64,000 nt of DNA, taken from Henricia sp. BOLD:AAB3569. Taxonomy: Eukaryota; Echinodermata; Asteroidea; Spinulosida; Echinasteridae. The stretch covers positions 124,001-188,000 of the forward strand of contig JBBELK010000396.1 of NCBI GenBank assembly GCA_037783545.1, read 5' to 3'. A program made the position numbers and the translations under genes. The notes under the pieces were generated by a model. That model was not told the origin of the DNA, made no database searches, and saw only the letters and a program-made list of their open reading frames with translations. Shown piece after piece: positions 32,860 through 43,573 of this stretch; the first letter of the stretch is position 1, and each line of letters starts with the position of its first letter.

Positions 32860-34480
32860 ACATGACAAAACGTGGCAAAGTGCAAATTCACCGTGTGTAT
32901 GCCTGTCGAAAATGGCAGCTCCCTCCACTTTATTACTTCTATTGTTTTCACTGAAAATGTTGCACCCAAGTAAAATGAAACGGGAACCGAAAAGATTTTA
33001 TTTTCATATACCTGCACTGTTGTTTAACCCTAGCCTAAGCTATGGCTATGCACAAAATCCATGCATAGACATGGCTCTGCTCCGCGTAAAACATGTTTTT
33101 TCGAAGAATGTTCAAATTCTTCCAACCCAAAATCATCATTTTGTATCAGAATTTCACTTTTCGGTGGTTGATAAGCTAGAATAAGTTAACTGCCCTGCAG
33201 GTATTAAAGTAAAATATTACCGAAATGAGCTCGGCGAAAACGCAATTTGACAACAAAAACGTTTGTTTAGCACGATTACGCCACGCACGCAGGACGAGTT
33301 TGTGCATTTTCACACATGTCGCAAAATGGCCGCTTGTCTTCACGCACGATCACGGTAAAGCATGTGCACTTGCGAGTCCAGAAATGATATATATGTCCGT
33401 GACGTATCACTATGGTACCAGACTAATTCATGGTCAGCTCGACAACTAGACTGGTTCCCTGTCCTCATATTTACTTTCCCTCCGTCGTATCGCACATGGA
33501 CAGGGGACCAGTCTACTCGACAACGGCAGGGAATACGCTAGTCTGGTACCCGGACCAAAAATCTTTTGACTAGACTGAATTTAAGGTCCGGCAGCCGCCA
33601 ATTTCGCCATTTTGAAACAGGAGGAATTCCTCCTTTTTCCGAAGGTTCCCCAAGTTACCCGAATGCACGTCCGGTCGTCCGGACGTTACCGTTAATCGTC
33701 GGGTACACTTCGTCATTGTTTCGAGAATTTGAATTGACGTCGCGTGCACGTATATACGTGCGTGCCGCTGCGTGTGTATTTATGGTGATGCCACGGATTT
33801 AAAACTACGCAGTGGCTGTAGTTACGGGATTGCAACAGCATAGTACATTATGGAGCTCGATCACTGGGTGATGCAGACAAGGTTTGAATTTTCGTTTTGA
33901 TGCTAGCCTACATGTATATTAAAATGGGCATATTTAATATTTTAAGGTTAATATATTACATTTGTATTGGTCAAATATGTAATAACCCCTTTTAAATTGT
34001 TGTACACTCATGCCATATAGCGTGCAGCGCGCTTTGAAAATTAACGGTTATGTGCTTCTAAAAATAAATGCATGACGTAATGCTTAAAGTGCTATTTTAA
34101 ACACCACAGTAGCCAGTCCTCATATTCAGTCGTTGTATGTGGAATATGTGGAGCGGGAACCATGGCCAGTCTAGGAGTACGCTTCTGTGCGTTTCGCTCG
34201 TTTCCCAGCCGCCCATAGGCGCGCTGGGTACCTACGAGCGAAGTGGAGCGTGTGAACAAATTCTCTTCGCGGGCAAGCTTACAATAAACCGCGCAACATT
34301 TTTCGAAGTGACAACATATTATGTAACAGCTTATCATCAACACAAAACGCCAGTTCATGGCACTGGATGGCCCCCAGTTATGGCGGACGTACGAGGAGAG
34401 GACTTCAACTATCGGATTGGTGTATAGCTGGGCTGCGTTCCAAATACGCGAACGTTTGCAAACGTTGGCAACAGCTATTA
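32860..34480. other. Mostly unassigned, with small hairpins
   Basis: I see no gene. At 33413-33557 the words GGTACCAGACTA and TAGTCTGGTACC form terminal inverted repeats. Inside them, CTAGACTGGTTCCCTGTCC (about 33448) and its complement GGGGACCAGTC (33500) make a second pair. A further hairpin at 34190-34245 pairs TTCGCTCGTTTCCCAGC with GCTGGGTACCTACGAGCGAA. Confidence 0.5.
33448..33520. repeat. Small MITE, family 'CTAGACTGGTTC', copy 1
   Basis: CTAGACTGGTTCCCTGTCCT and CATATTTACTTTCCCTCCGT, followed by the complementary end, make a hairpin of about 75 bases. The same sequence occupies the centre of the large foldback at 36065-36147, showing a dispersed family. Confidence 0.65.
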
Positions 34481-34486
34481 AAAATA

Positions 34487-34800
34487 CTTTTGTTGCAAAA
34501 ATTCATCAAGCAGTTCCTGTTTTATGCTTGTTAAAGTGTGCCAAATTTACGTGCGGAATCGTCAATAAAAATAAATAGACAGCAACTTTAAAAATTGTGA
34601 TGTGATTTTGGTGATATTTTGGGGCGGAAAATCTCACCACTGCACAGGTGGATTTGCGTGATATTTGGCACAAATACAAAGAAAACCAGCCCCAATAGGC
34701 CTGTACCAAAAATAAATCAGCCTGGCAGATTAAATGACAGAAACTAAAGTGCAATTTCACGCAGCAGTCTTATCAAGCTTGCAAACTTCAGTTACGGATT
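34487..34800. repeat. Dispersed repeat family D, copy 1
   Basis: Includes TTGTTGCAAAAATTCATCAA, GGAATCGTCAATAAAAAT, TTTTGGTGATATTTTGGGGC, ACCAGCCCCAATAGGCCTG and TTCACGCAGCAGTC. The first half recurs at 36455-36585 and the second half at 39263-39480, both in the same orientation. Non-coding; class unknown. Confidence 0.75.
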
Positions 34801-34827
34801 TGACTAAGTTGACGTACTAGTCACAAA

Positions 34828-35280
34828 AATTAATTGCGAAGTTGTATCTAGTGCGCGAATTAAGCCGCCTTCTAGCTTAGAGAAATTATGAAATAAGAAG
34901 GGGTCTTAAAATCGATTTATTCAGACAAGTAGGCACTTTTTGTTACGATTTTTCAGCTGTAATATAAGAAATATTCATGTAGAATCATCATCAATCAGCT
35001 TTATCGTCATAGCAATCGATTTAATTAGTCAAACAAATTAATTACGAAGTTGTATCCAGTGCCGGAATCAAGCCGCCTTAATCTTAGAGAAATTGGGAAA
35101 TAAGAAGGGGTCTTAAAATGCGATTTATTCAGACAAGAAGGCACTTTTAATTTAGATTTTTCAACTGAAGCATAAGAACAACTCATATAGAATCACAATC
35201 AACCAGCTTTATAGTCAAAGCCATCGATTTAATTAGTCAACAAAATTAATTGCGAAGTTGTATCCAGTGCGCGAAGCCGC
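34828..35280. repeat. Tandem repeat of ~208 bp, 2.2 copies
   Basis: The word TTAATT(G/A)CGAAGTTGTATC begins units at about 34829, 35037 and 35245. Shared landmarks are AAGCCGCCTT, AAATAAGAAGGGGTCTTAAA, GATTTATTCAGACAAG and ATCGATTTAATTAGTCAA. The units differ by scattered substitutions and small indels, so the duplication is not very recent. Confidence 0.85.
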
Positions 35281-35805
35281 CTTAGATATGCGTCGCTTGA
35301 GGCCGCTCTTTGCACCTTCAAAATGGCCGCGAAAATGTCGAAATGGCCTTACGAGCAAAAACAATGAACAAAGACACGTTTTGTGTCAAATTTGGGGATT
35401 CCGTGGCCTGCTTTTTGGAACAAGAGATGTTCGCCTGCTCGTCTGTTCACGCCAAACTGAGGGGCGCCGAAGCCAGTTGGCACGATTGATTTTGCTTGCA
35501 TTAATAAATTTCGTCATGAATCTTTGTGAACAACGTCGGCGCATGGTGGGTCGTCGCCTGTGGTGCAGCTTCGCCGCCGAGTGGCTATATAGTTAGGTAA
35601 TGTTATGCACCTTGTACTGATACTGTATATCTATCGGTAAGAGTTGAGAAGCTGACCCTGTTGACTTATTAAGCATCGTTAAAAGGGTTAACATGTGCAG
35701 ATTTGATGGGAAAAACCAATATTTTGGGTGAGAATAGTTTAGATTTTTTGAGGAAACACTTAGAAATTCTCCAGTCTGTTTGTACACGAGTTCTGTCATG
35801 TCTGT

Positions 35806-36375
35806 AGCCCCGCGAGCAGTGCTTCGGGAAAACCCTCAGCCCTGTCGTCTAATGTACTCAAAATCTGTGGCAAACTCACGAAAATGAAATTTGTCCCATG
35901 GCTCCGATATTTGCTCAATAGGTGCACTCACCCCAGTTTGCAAATATTCCGAAGAGTACGCATCGATCCGATGTCTAGTTTTGGTGAAATCGTGGGGAAA
36001 GTTTGACGATGAAATACCGACTTTTACCAAAAATCAAATGCGCGAGAGCGGAGAGGTAAACACTAGAATGGTTCCACATCCTCAATTTACTTCCCTTTGT
36101 CGTACAGATGAAGGGAAGTAAATATGAGGACAGCGAACCAGTCTAGATTGTGTTGACCTCTCCGCTCTCGCGCATAAAATTATGGTGAAAGTCGGTATTT
36201 CATCACACGGGAGGGTCTCAAACTTTTCCCACGATTTCACCGAAACTAGACATCGGATCGATGGGTACTCGGAATATTTGCAAACTGGGGTGAGTGCACC
36301 TATTGAGCAAATATCAGAGCCATGGGACAAATTTCATTTTCGTGAGTTTGCCACAGATTTTGAGTACATTAGATG
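35806..36375. repeat. Large foldback element with MITE at its centre
   Basis: Arms 35853-36060 and 36150-36372 are nearly perfect reverse complements. AATGTACTCAAAATCTGTGG pairs with the distal end, and CATGGCTCCGATATTTGCTC pairs near 36310. The left side extends into AGCCCCGCGAGCAGTGCTTC (35813), which recurs inverted at 39560-39585; the right side lacks it. The loop region (36065-36147) is a 'CTAGACTGGTTC' MITE copy. High arm identity points to recent formation or gene conversion. Confidence 0.88.
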
Positions 36376-36454
36376 GGGACTTGGAAAAAAAATTCAGAAT
36401 TTGTTTTTCTAGTTAAAACCACTTTTTCACAACAGGCAAGTTGCAACAGATTCC

Positions 36455-36585
36455 GAAAATACTGTTGTTGCAAAAATTCATCAAGCTGTTGCTGTTTTAT
36501 GCTTGTAAGATTGCATCTATTAACGTGTGGAATCGTCAATGAAAATGAATAGACAGCAACTTCAAAAATTGTGATCTGATGCAAA
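36455..36585. repeat. Dispersed repeat family D, copy 2 (partial)
   Basis: Matches 34487-34600 in the same orientation (TGTTGCAAAAATTCATCAAG, TTTTATGCTTGT, GGAATCGTCAATGAAAAT, AGACAGCAACTTCAAAAATT), then diverges. It begins right after the large foldback. Confidence 0.7.
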
Positions 36586-37337
36586 GCGCCCCCTTTGGCA
36601 CAAAGCATGTTATTTTTTCTTGGCTAGTCTTAAATTCAAGCGTTATATATATATCTTGTACTTCAAGAGCAGGACTGCAAATAGGGCGCCCTCAACTACA
36701 TGTAACATTAAAATCACGGACAACAAAACAATGTCCATTAGCCTTTTAGAAGTATGGCGGAACAAAAGCAGAGGGCGCAATTTCATTTCGGTATGAATTT
36801 TTTTTATCAATTGCATTTCTTTCCAAAAACTTGATTTACATGTTGTAATTATAATACATAGACAGAATTATCAATTAAATTAATAAGTGTAAAGTGAAAA
36901 ACTTAGTTATTTTGCATTTTAGTCGATTTTATACCCACTGCAAAGTGCGCCCTCCTATTGTGTCCGCCATACTTCAAAAAGGCCTAATCTCACTGTGCAC
37001 GATCACCGTGCACCAAATTATCTCATCTTGGCTTTTAAAATATTTGCATATATTTTCGTCGGAAAAGTAAATGTCAGGAATACCTGTTGGTCTATAACAT
37101 ATTGAACGTTGGTTTTTAATATACTGTTTCGATCGACCACTCACACATTTTACAAAATTGTGCCTGAAATATTAATATAGCAGGTATATTCTTAAACTTA
37201 ACGCAGGATTTTCGGACGAGAGATACCAATACTACTATTAGTGTAAGGGCGGGAGGATCGCCATCAGTCTTCCATACAAGATGTACCCGGCCAATGTCCT
37301 GCCAAGCCGGACCGTTGCAGTTTAAAGCATGCAGTCC

Positions 37338-37444
37338 GCAATGCGCGCGCGCCAAATTCGTGCCACGATCGAGATACGCAGCTCCATAGCAAAGGCATGG
37401 AGCTGCGTATTTCGTGTCATATTTTTGGCGCGCGCGCGCATTGC
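37338..37444. repeat. Foldback MITE, family 'GCGCGCCAAATTCGT', copy 2
   Basis: The arms begin GCAATGCGCGCGCGCC and end GGCGCGCGCGCGCATTGC, with the shared centre CTCCATAGCAAAGGCATGGAG. Compared with copy 1 at 16223 it has a four-base insertion in the left arm and a longer CG run. The downstream flank TGACGAGCCTGTG also matches copy 1, so the true element may extend further to the right. Confidence 0.85.
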
Positions 37445-37539
37445 TGACGAGCCTGTGCCTTTAACCTCCAAAAATATATTGTTTTAGTCATACCCTCAAA
37501 GGCGATTTGTGTACTGTACTGACCCAATAGCTCACACAA

Positions 37540-38700
37540 TAAAACCAAATGAGTTTGAAACATGAAATAAAAAAGCGTCGTGTTTTAACGTGATCACCTT
37601 ATGGGATCCAGTAAGAATTATGCTACTTTGTGGCGTCAGTTTTGATGTCTTTTAGATGGAATGGTGGTTTTTTTTTGCATGCTGCTGATTTGACCAGAAA
37701 GAAATCGCTGGTCGAAAAAGCCGTCTTGTTTATTAAACAATGGTAGTCATATAACACATCATTATTTAATTTCACTGCTTTGATATTTTGAGTTCTTTTC
37801 CGAGACGTGTGGATGCGTGTGTTTGTTTGTATAGTAGGCCTGTCCTTTCCTCAATTCCCGCACTTGAACGCCAGAAAAGGGACACAGTCACAGGATTTCC
37901 GAATCCACAAGAAAGACAAAGCTGATTTATCATTCAATACTCTCCAACTTTTACTACTGCACAGCTAACATACCGCAACGCAACAACGAGGTCCTGTGTG
38001 CATCATAAGCACACCGCACAGCAAGCAAGACTAATACAAAGATTTAGTATAATAATACAATGTTATACAATGTAATACATAACCCCAGGCGACACGTGGC
38101 CAGACTCTTCTGGCGCGTGCCAGACCCTTCTGGCGCGTGCTAGCTCTTTACGCAAACTACGTGAGTGCATGCTTGGCAGAAGTGTCCCTCACACTTTCAA
38201 ATGTCTGCATGGCGACGCCGCTGGCCTACGCCTATAGAACTTTATGGAATGGGTACAGTGACAAGAACTATCAGCAATATCGATAAATTATTGGCTTGGC
38301 GGTCGATTATTTTATATAACAATTTTGACTATAGTGGAAGTTTTAGAAGTGTAAAATTACAAAAGAAAAGTCTATGTTTGTTAATGGTCTAAAAGAAAAA
38401 TACACGTGCGCCGCACACTATGCGCCTTGATCGAATACTCAAACAGCAGTTTGATAAAATGATGTGTTATTCGACTAACCATTGTTTCAAACCAGGACAG
38501 TATTATTGGCCAGCAATTTTGTACTGGTCAACTCTGTAGCATACACAAAGACACGAGGTTCATTACAAATTACCACTCCACCCGACAGACGTTCAAACTG
38601 ACGTCACAAAGTAGCTCGTATTTCTTATTGGACCCCATAAGGCAACAACGTTAAAGACGAAGCTCATTTATTTCATGTTTTAGACTCATTTTATTTTGAT
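37540..38700. mobile_element. 1.16-kb element with ~250-bp terminal inverted repeats
   Basis: The left arm (37540-37800) and right arm (38440-38700) are diverged reverse complements. Matching pairs include AAACATGAAATAAA with TTTATTTCATGTTT, CTACTTTGTGGCGTCAGTTT with AAACTGACGTCACAAAGTAG, and ATAACACATCATTATTTAAT with its counterpart near 38462. The 640-base centre has no gene and contains a short duplication of CTTCTGGCGCGTG (about 38108 and 38127). Confidence 0.75.
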
Positions 38701-38924
38701 TGCTTAGGGTATATTGAATCATTGACCATATCACCATCCAGGGTTTAACTTAAACAAAATATTAAACATAATAAATACGACTAAAAAGTGGTTTTTATTA
38801 TATTTATTACATTTTTAATTCATACTGGTCGAATTCCCCAACCGGTCGAATATACCAGCGTTTACTCTACTTCAAATGTTTCTAGGTTTTAATTCCTCCT
38901 CACCTATTGAAAATTATAGTATAA

Positions 38925-38998
38925 TCAGAGTGGGGATTGAACTGAGGTCGTTCGCTTCATAGTCCTACGATTTACCACTAGACCACAAAGCGACTCGC
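38925..38998 (-). repeat. tRNA-derived SINE head
   Basis: The minus strand reads GTGGTCTAGTGGTAAATC (A-box-like, close to the D-arm of Glu/Asp/Gly tRNAs) and then TCAGTTCAATCCCCAC (B-box-like) at the right spacing. The acceptor arms do not pair well, so it is a tRNA-derived repeat and not a functional tRNA. Confidence 0.6.
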
Positions 38999-39262
38999 CA
39001 AAATCCGCCAATTACGTTCCTTTATTTCTTTATTTAATTGAGGGCGCTATTAAGAGAGTAATGAGCATTCATTTACAATGCACTAATCAGAAGGCACAGA
39101 ATCCTCTGCCTGTGCTGTGTCGTTCGAAAATAAAAATTTCGCTGCCCGGCACAGCATGAGGGAGCTATTGGCATGGGCTTTGTTAGGCACATGGTCATGC
39201 CCTTATAGGTGTCTTGAATCAAGACTAGGTAATTGACGGCGCTCGCCAACTGCCGAATTTGG

Positions 39263-39590
39263 TGATATTATGGGGCGGGGAAATCTCACCACAGCACAGG
39301 TAGATTTGCGTCATATTTGGCACAAATATAAAAAAAACCAGCCCCAATAGGCCTGCACTAAAAAGAAATTAACCTGACAGATTAAATGACAGAAACAAAA
39401 GACGGCATGATTTACAGTGCAATTTCACATAGCGGTCCATCAAGCTTGCGAACTTCGGTTACAGATTTGACCAATAATAGTGTCACGACTGCGCGGCTGA
39501 TGACGTCACGGATTTCCAAGTCCCTACATTAGACGACAGGGCTGAGGGTTTTCCTGAAGCACTGCTCGCGGGGCTAGAGTTCTGAAGCCA
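39263..39590. repeat. Dispersed repeat family D, copy 3, with intact right end
   Basis: 39263-39480 matches 34600-34800. It then continues through TGACGTCACGGATTTCC into ACATTAGACGACAGGGCTGA and GTGCTTCAGG-complement words, ending GCTCGCGGGGCTAGA at about 39580. This last part is the complement of the outer flank of the large foldback at 35806-35860, tying both repeats into one family. Confidence 0.72.
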
Positions 39591-39694
39591 TAATAAACTT
39601 CTCAATTCTTTAAAGACGAGCACAATTTTTTTTTGTATTTGTGAATATATACTCTACAATTCTTTAAAGATGCTCGTCATACTATAGGGACTGC

Positions 39695-39800
39695 TAACCC
39701 AACATGCCCAATCCACATACATGTACACGCCCAGGATTCGAAACAGGTACGCCAGAGGAAAGGCGAGGAAAGAACCACTACGCCAACCGGACTGCCCTTA
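39695..39800 (-). repeat. tRNA-derived SINE
   Basis: The minus strand contains GGTTGGCGTAGTGGTTC (A-box-like) and GTTTCGAATCCTGGGC (B-box-like) about 40 bases further on. This is the internal RNA polymerase III promoter layout of a tRNA-derived SINE. The anticodon arm is degenerate. Confidence 0.6.
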
Positions 39801-40085
39801 TTATTAAGCAAATTAAATTTAAAAAGATCAACAGGGGTTTTACTGCAGGTTGTTTCTTTCTTATTTGTTTGTTTGAAAGAAGAAATACAAATAAAGCAAA
39901 CTAACAAAACAGACAAAGTGAGAATTTTATCAATATAAATTTCTTTATTTAAATTGATAACAATTTAAAACAATGTAACGGTACAATCTGGACGATTCCA
40001 AGATTTTGGGTATCAGGCTATAAATAGTTTCATTATGTAATAATGTACGAATAACAAATTTTGACAAAATTAAAACCTCCCAGAT

Positions 40086-40610
40086 ATAGGGGACGTTCGA
40101 GATGCTTACCTCGTGTAACACGGGGTTTACACCGAGGGAAGCCCCCAGAAGATGCAAAACGAACGACACACGGTCTCGCTTTGAATTCTGGGAACACGTG
40201 GTCAAAGGTTGTACGGGTGCAGCTTTATAAACGCCGTTATCGTTTGACTCGGGATGAAAAATGAAGCCGGCGCCGCGCACAAATAGTTGCCCTAAAGTAC
40301 CCAAATAAACTTCGTCAATGCCCACAGACATCTACTGATTCAGCAAAATGTATTTACAGCCCTATTCCCTCCTATTTTGTGTCATAAATAAGTGTTTTTT
40401 CTTCATACTCGCGTCGCGATTCCAAACTGTCCGCTATCACGGTTACTACCGTAGGTGACGTCATTACACCTTGCTTTACACCACAGACCCGCCCGCGAGC
40501 TCGGGTAGTGGTGGCTGCCACCGGGGCAGACTCGTGTAACACGTGATGGCTAAAAGAACGCTCCGGTGTAAGTTGGTGTTACCCGGTGTCAGCATCTCGA
40601 ACGCCCCTAT
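40086..40610. mobile_element. 525-bp MITE with 4-bp target duplication
   Basis: The ends ATAGGGGACGTTCGAGATGC and GCATCTCGAACGCCCCTAT are complementary with one indel. AGAT flanks both sides (40082-40085 and 40611-40614). Inside, TCGTGTAACACGGGGTTTAC and GTAAGTTGGTGTTACCC extend the symmetry. There is no coding capacity. Superfamily not assigned. Confidence 0.75.
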
Positions 40611-41008
40611 AGATGTTGAAAAATCATACACCTCGGGCGACAGACAACAAAAGGAACATAGTTAGTCACACGAATGTGGTCACGTGACGTCTTACTGTCA
40701 CGTTCCTAAATAATCATGATAATGCCGTATTCCACTCGTGCTCGCGGGATAACTAATATTATCTTCAAGCAAAATTGACGCACTAATAACACGCGGACTC
40801 TGCAAGTACTACATGTACTCCGCGCATATGCGTAGGGACACAGTTATCTTGAAATACCATGGTGCATTACCGGTACGCAGAGTGCAATATGAGAATCGGA
40901 AGAGTATTATGAAACATTATCACACTGTTGGTTGCCATGGATCCACCAATCAAAACGACGGATTCAAGTTTGCTTGAAGATATATTAAGTGATCAACATT
41001 TGAAGTTA

Positions 41009-41040
41009 TACAGGGTGTATCAGAAAAAGTAGACACTCAT
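41009..41040 (+). repeat. Solo mariner-type end
   Basis: TA followed by CAGGGTGTATCAGAAAAAGT closely resembles the start of the mariner element at 5842 (CAGGGTGTCTCTATAAAAAG). No matching opposite end was found nearby, so this is probably a relic. Confidence 0.45.
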
Positions 41041-41259
41041 AAAATTGTAGATAAAATGAAAATTGGCTCACAAATATTGAAATATCGGTAGACATAGGTT
41101 TCGAGTTTTCATTAACGTCGTCATCATGTTGGGAATTTCACACCTGGCTGAACAGGGGCTAGTTTTGTAAACAAAGCTAAAATTAACTTGCGCATAAAAA
41201 TGGAAGATGCAAAATAGGATCAAGGAGCACGAGAGGTCAATTTGACATGTCCTTTTTTT

Positions 41260-41910
41260 GCTATCAGCTTATCAGAAAGTATAGCTTTACAGAAAGTGTG
41301 TACCTTGAAGGGGCATCGGGGCCAACTCAGCAGGGCATGAGGCCATTGGCCTTGGTAGCCTTGGTTAATGTCAAGGCCTGGGATAGGGTATGCTGGCCAA
41401 GTTGGCCTCGGAAAGTGTATATCTTGAAGGGGCATCAAGGCCAACTCAGCAGGGCATGAGGCCAACTCAGCAGGGCATGAGGCCAACTCAGCAGGGCATA
41501 AGGCCATTGGCTTTGGTAGCCTTGGTTAATGTCAAAGCCTGGGATTGAACCCTTTCGAACACGTGCGAATATGCCATTTTGGGAGTCAAATAATGCTGAG
41601 TCATTGTGGAAGCAATGTGCGTGCACGTTGTGTGTGTCTCTGGTGGGCGTAACGCGGTTTAGTTCACCAATGGGAGTCTCATCATAGCGCGTTACGCGCG
41701 CTATGGACACACACAACGTGCACGCACATTGCTTCCACAACGACGCAGCATTGATTTACTCCCAAAATTACGTCATTGGCACGAGCTCAATAGGGCATGA
41801 TGGCCAAGTTGGCTTCAGAAAGTGTATCTTGAAGGGGCATCGGGGCCAACTCAGCAGGGCATGAGGCCATTGGCCTTGGTGACTTTGGTTAATGTCAAAG
41901 CCTGGATTGG
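41260..41910. repeat. Complex tandem repeat with expanded GGCCAACTCAGCAGGGCATGA unit
   Basis: Three copies of a longer unit (CTTGAAGGGGCATC, GGCCAACTCAGCAGGGCATGA-type word, GGCCATTGGC, TTGGTTAATGTCAA) lie at about 41305-41390, 41432-41545 and 41830-41905. In the second copy the 21-base inner word is expanded four-fold (41447-41500). The palindromic MITE at 41576 separates the second and third copies. Confidence 0.8.
41576..41768. mobile_element. 193-bp palindromic MITE
   Basis: Arms of about 65 bases pair from ATTTTGGGAGTCAAAT at the left to TTACTCCCAAAAT at the right, through GGAAGCAATGTGCGTGCACG and its complement. The central ~55 bases include a smaller GCGTAACGCG / CGCGTTACGC hairpin. 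It is inserted in the complex tandem repeat. Confidence 0.85.
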
Positions 41911-41958
41911 TTGCATTTCTGTCACAGTTGCTAATTTTTGTTTATTATGTATTCACAG

Positions 41959-42047
41959 ATTGGAGATGGAGCCCACAGACTGTGGAGCTTGATATTACAC
42001 ACTACAAAAATGGACGTGTTGCCATGGATACTGAAAACACAGGAGAG
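41959..42047 (+). other. Candidate host-gene exon, unknown protein
   Basis: The acceptor TTTATTATGTATTCACAG precedes 89 bases encoding WRWSPQTVELDITHYKNGRV and AMDTENTGE, followed by a consensus donor GTGAGT (42048). Both splice borders and natural protein composition make this one of the better exon candidates in the window. The protein is not recognised. If real, the gene runs on the plus strand and its next intron holds the tRNA-like array. Confidence 0.5.
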
Positions 42048-42481
42048 GTGAGTTTTTGGCCATCATTCCAATTTTATTACAGTGGAAATTCGCTATAATG
42101 AACACCAAAAAGAACATTCAGCTACAGTGAACATCGCTCATGGCTCCCAATCATTTGTTCGCGTCAAACGCCACCAAAACAAACACTTGTATGGTTCAGA
42201 TACGATGCCCATTTATGGTGACTTTCCACTGTATTAAAACTTGTCTAGCTTCCGCTTATAGGCATGCATGGGTAGGGCTTTCTCAAAGATGATATAGCAG
42301 CAAAAGTGCAAGATAGCCCACCCATGCGAAATCAATTCAATAAAGTGAAGTATGTAAAGGCACCATTTTAGTAAACAAACTAGACGCGTCTTGTGTCTGT
42401 TTGACATGCCTCTCGTAGTGTAATCTGTGTCGCGGCGAATAGTTACAGCGGCATCCACACTTGGGATGAGAGAAAAGTCGT

Positions 42482-42562
42482 AAGGGCTTTATCGGGATTC
42501 CAACCTGACACCTGTGACTCACTGGGCAGAAGCTCTACCATCTGAGCTATAAGGCACAGTGG
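42482..42562 (-). repeat. tRNA-derived unit with A and B boxes, likely founder type of the array
   Basis: The minus strand reads GCCTTATAGCTCAGATGGTA then GAGC (D-arm, A box), an anticodon-arm-like segment, and CAGGTTGGAATCCCGATAAA (T-arm, B box GGTTGGAATCC). Acceptor-like GCCTTAT and ATAAAG ends can partly pair. It is the only unit near the array that retains a B box. Too degenerate to be called a functional tRNA. Confidence 0.6.
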
Positions 42563-42633
42563 TATACTCCCTCAGATTTTCCCCAAGACCTCTGCCACAC
42601 CAGGCAGATGCTCTACCAGCTGAGCCATAAGGC

Positions 42634-43573
42634 CAAAAAAAATAATAGTTCTGCTTCCGGTTTCCCGACCGACCCTATTTTTAGGCTGCGACCCTAAACA
42701 TTTTGGAAAAAAATAAAATAATAAATTTCTAACGACATGCTTCAAAGGCGCACGAAAGCAGGCTTTCAATAAATTTTACAACCGCGACGATCCCCGGGTA
42801 GTTCCCTGTCTCATCAAGGGTTACATGTATGTAAGCTGCGCGCCGCGCCTGGACGATCTTTTTGCCACATATGGCGGTTGAGGCGGTCATCGTATCATGT
42901 ACATCGTACGTCATGTCAGCGCACCAGCCAACGAAGTACATCTGCGCGCCTGAATACAGAAACTGTGCATGCAGAGCTAGAGCTGAATGTAGTGCCCTGG
43001 ACTGGAGAGTACGGTGGCTGATTCTCGCCATTTTTTTAGCGCGCACCTTGGTGTTTTTTTTACAGTAAAACTTCGCTGTACTATCATGACTATAGCGTAT
43101 TTTCGCCGCACTATTGCGTATTTTTGCCGCACTATTGCAAAATTTCGCCGTACTATTCCCGCGAAATTTTGCCGTACTATGTACGGCGCGTAGAATCCAT
43201 CAACTAAAAGTACTGCATTGGAGTACATACATGTACAAGTGTCTATAATCCTTCCAGTGTATGGATTCTACATTTATTTGGATCGATTTCGATCACGCAC
43301 TGCCTAGCGGTGGCGCGACTGCTTTTCAGGGACCAAATAAATTGATTAAAAGTTTGTTTTGGACTGGAGGGCAGGGATTGACTTGTACTTTTCCTTAAAC
43401 TCAATTTTTTTTCTTGAAACTCTTGTTACCCTTAAGCTTGTTGACTACACGCAGATGCCTCCATGCCATATGATTGTGCACAAAAAAAATTGGCAAAAAA
43501 AAAAAAATTCCCTACCTACCTACCCTATTTTGAAATGCCATGTAATCGGAAGCAGAACTATTTTTTTTTTTGG
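42634..43573. mobile_element. ~940-bp insertion with inverted ends and 8-bp flanking repeat
   Basis: The end CAAAAAAAATAATAGTTCTG, continuing into CTTCCGG, is complementary to CGGAAGCAGAACTATTTTTT at the right. CATAAGGC (42626-42633) and CCTAAGGC (43574-43581) flank it, an 8-bp duplication with one mismatch, which would fit a hAT-type transposon. It interrupts the tRNA-like array exactly in its ATAAGGCACAG word. No transposase is seen inside. Confidence 0.65.
43085..43190. repeat. Short minisatellite of TTTCGCCG(C/T)ACTATT units
   Basis: Four to five degenerate units of about 19 bases (CGTATTTTCGCCGCACTATT, CGTATTTTTGCCGCACTATT, then CAAAATTTCGCCGTACTATT) lie inside the hAT-like insertion. 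Confidence 0.65.

Noticed and set aside
39945..40331. 128-codon minus-strand ORF
   Set aside because: It overlaps the 525-bp MITE boundary and has no recognisable motif or splice context.
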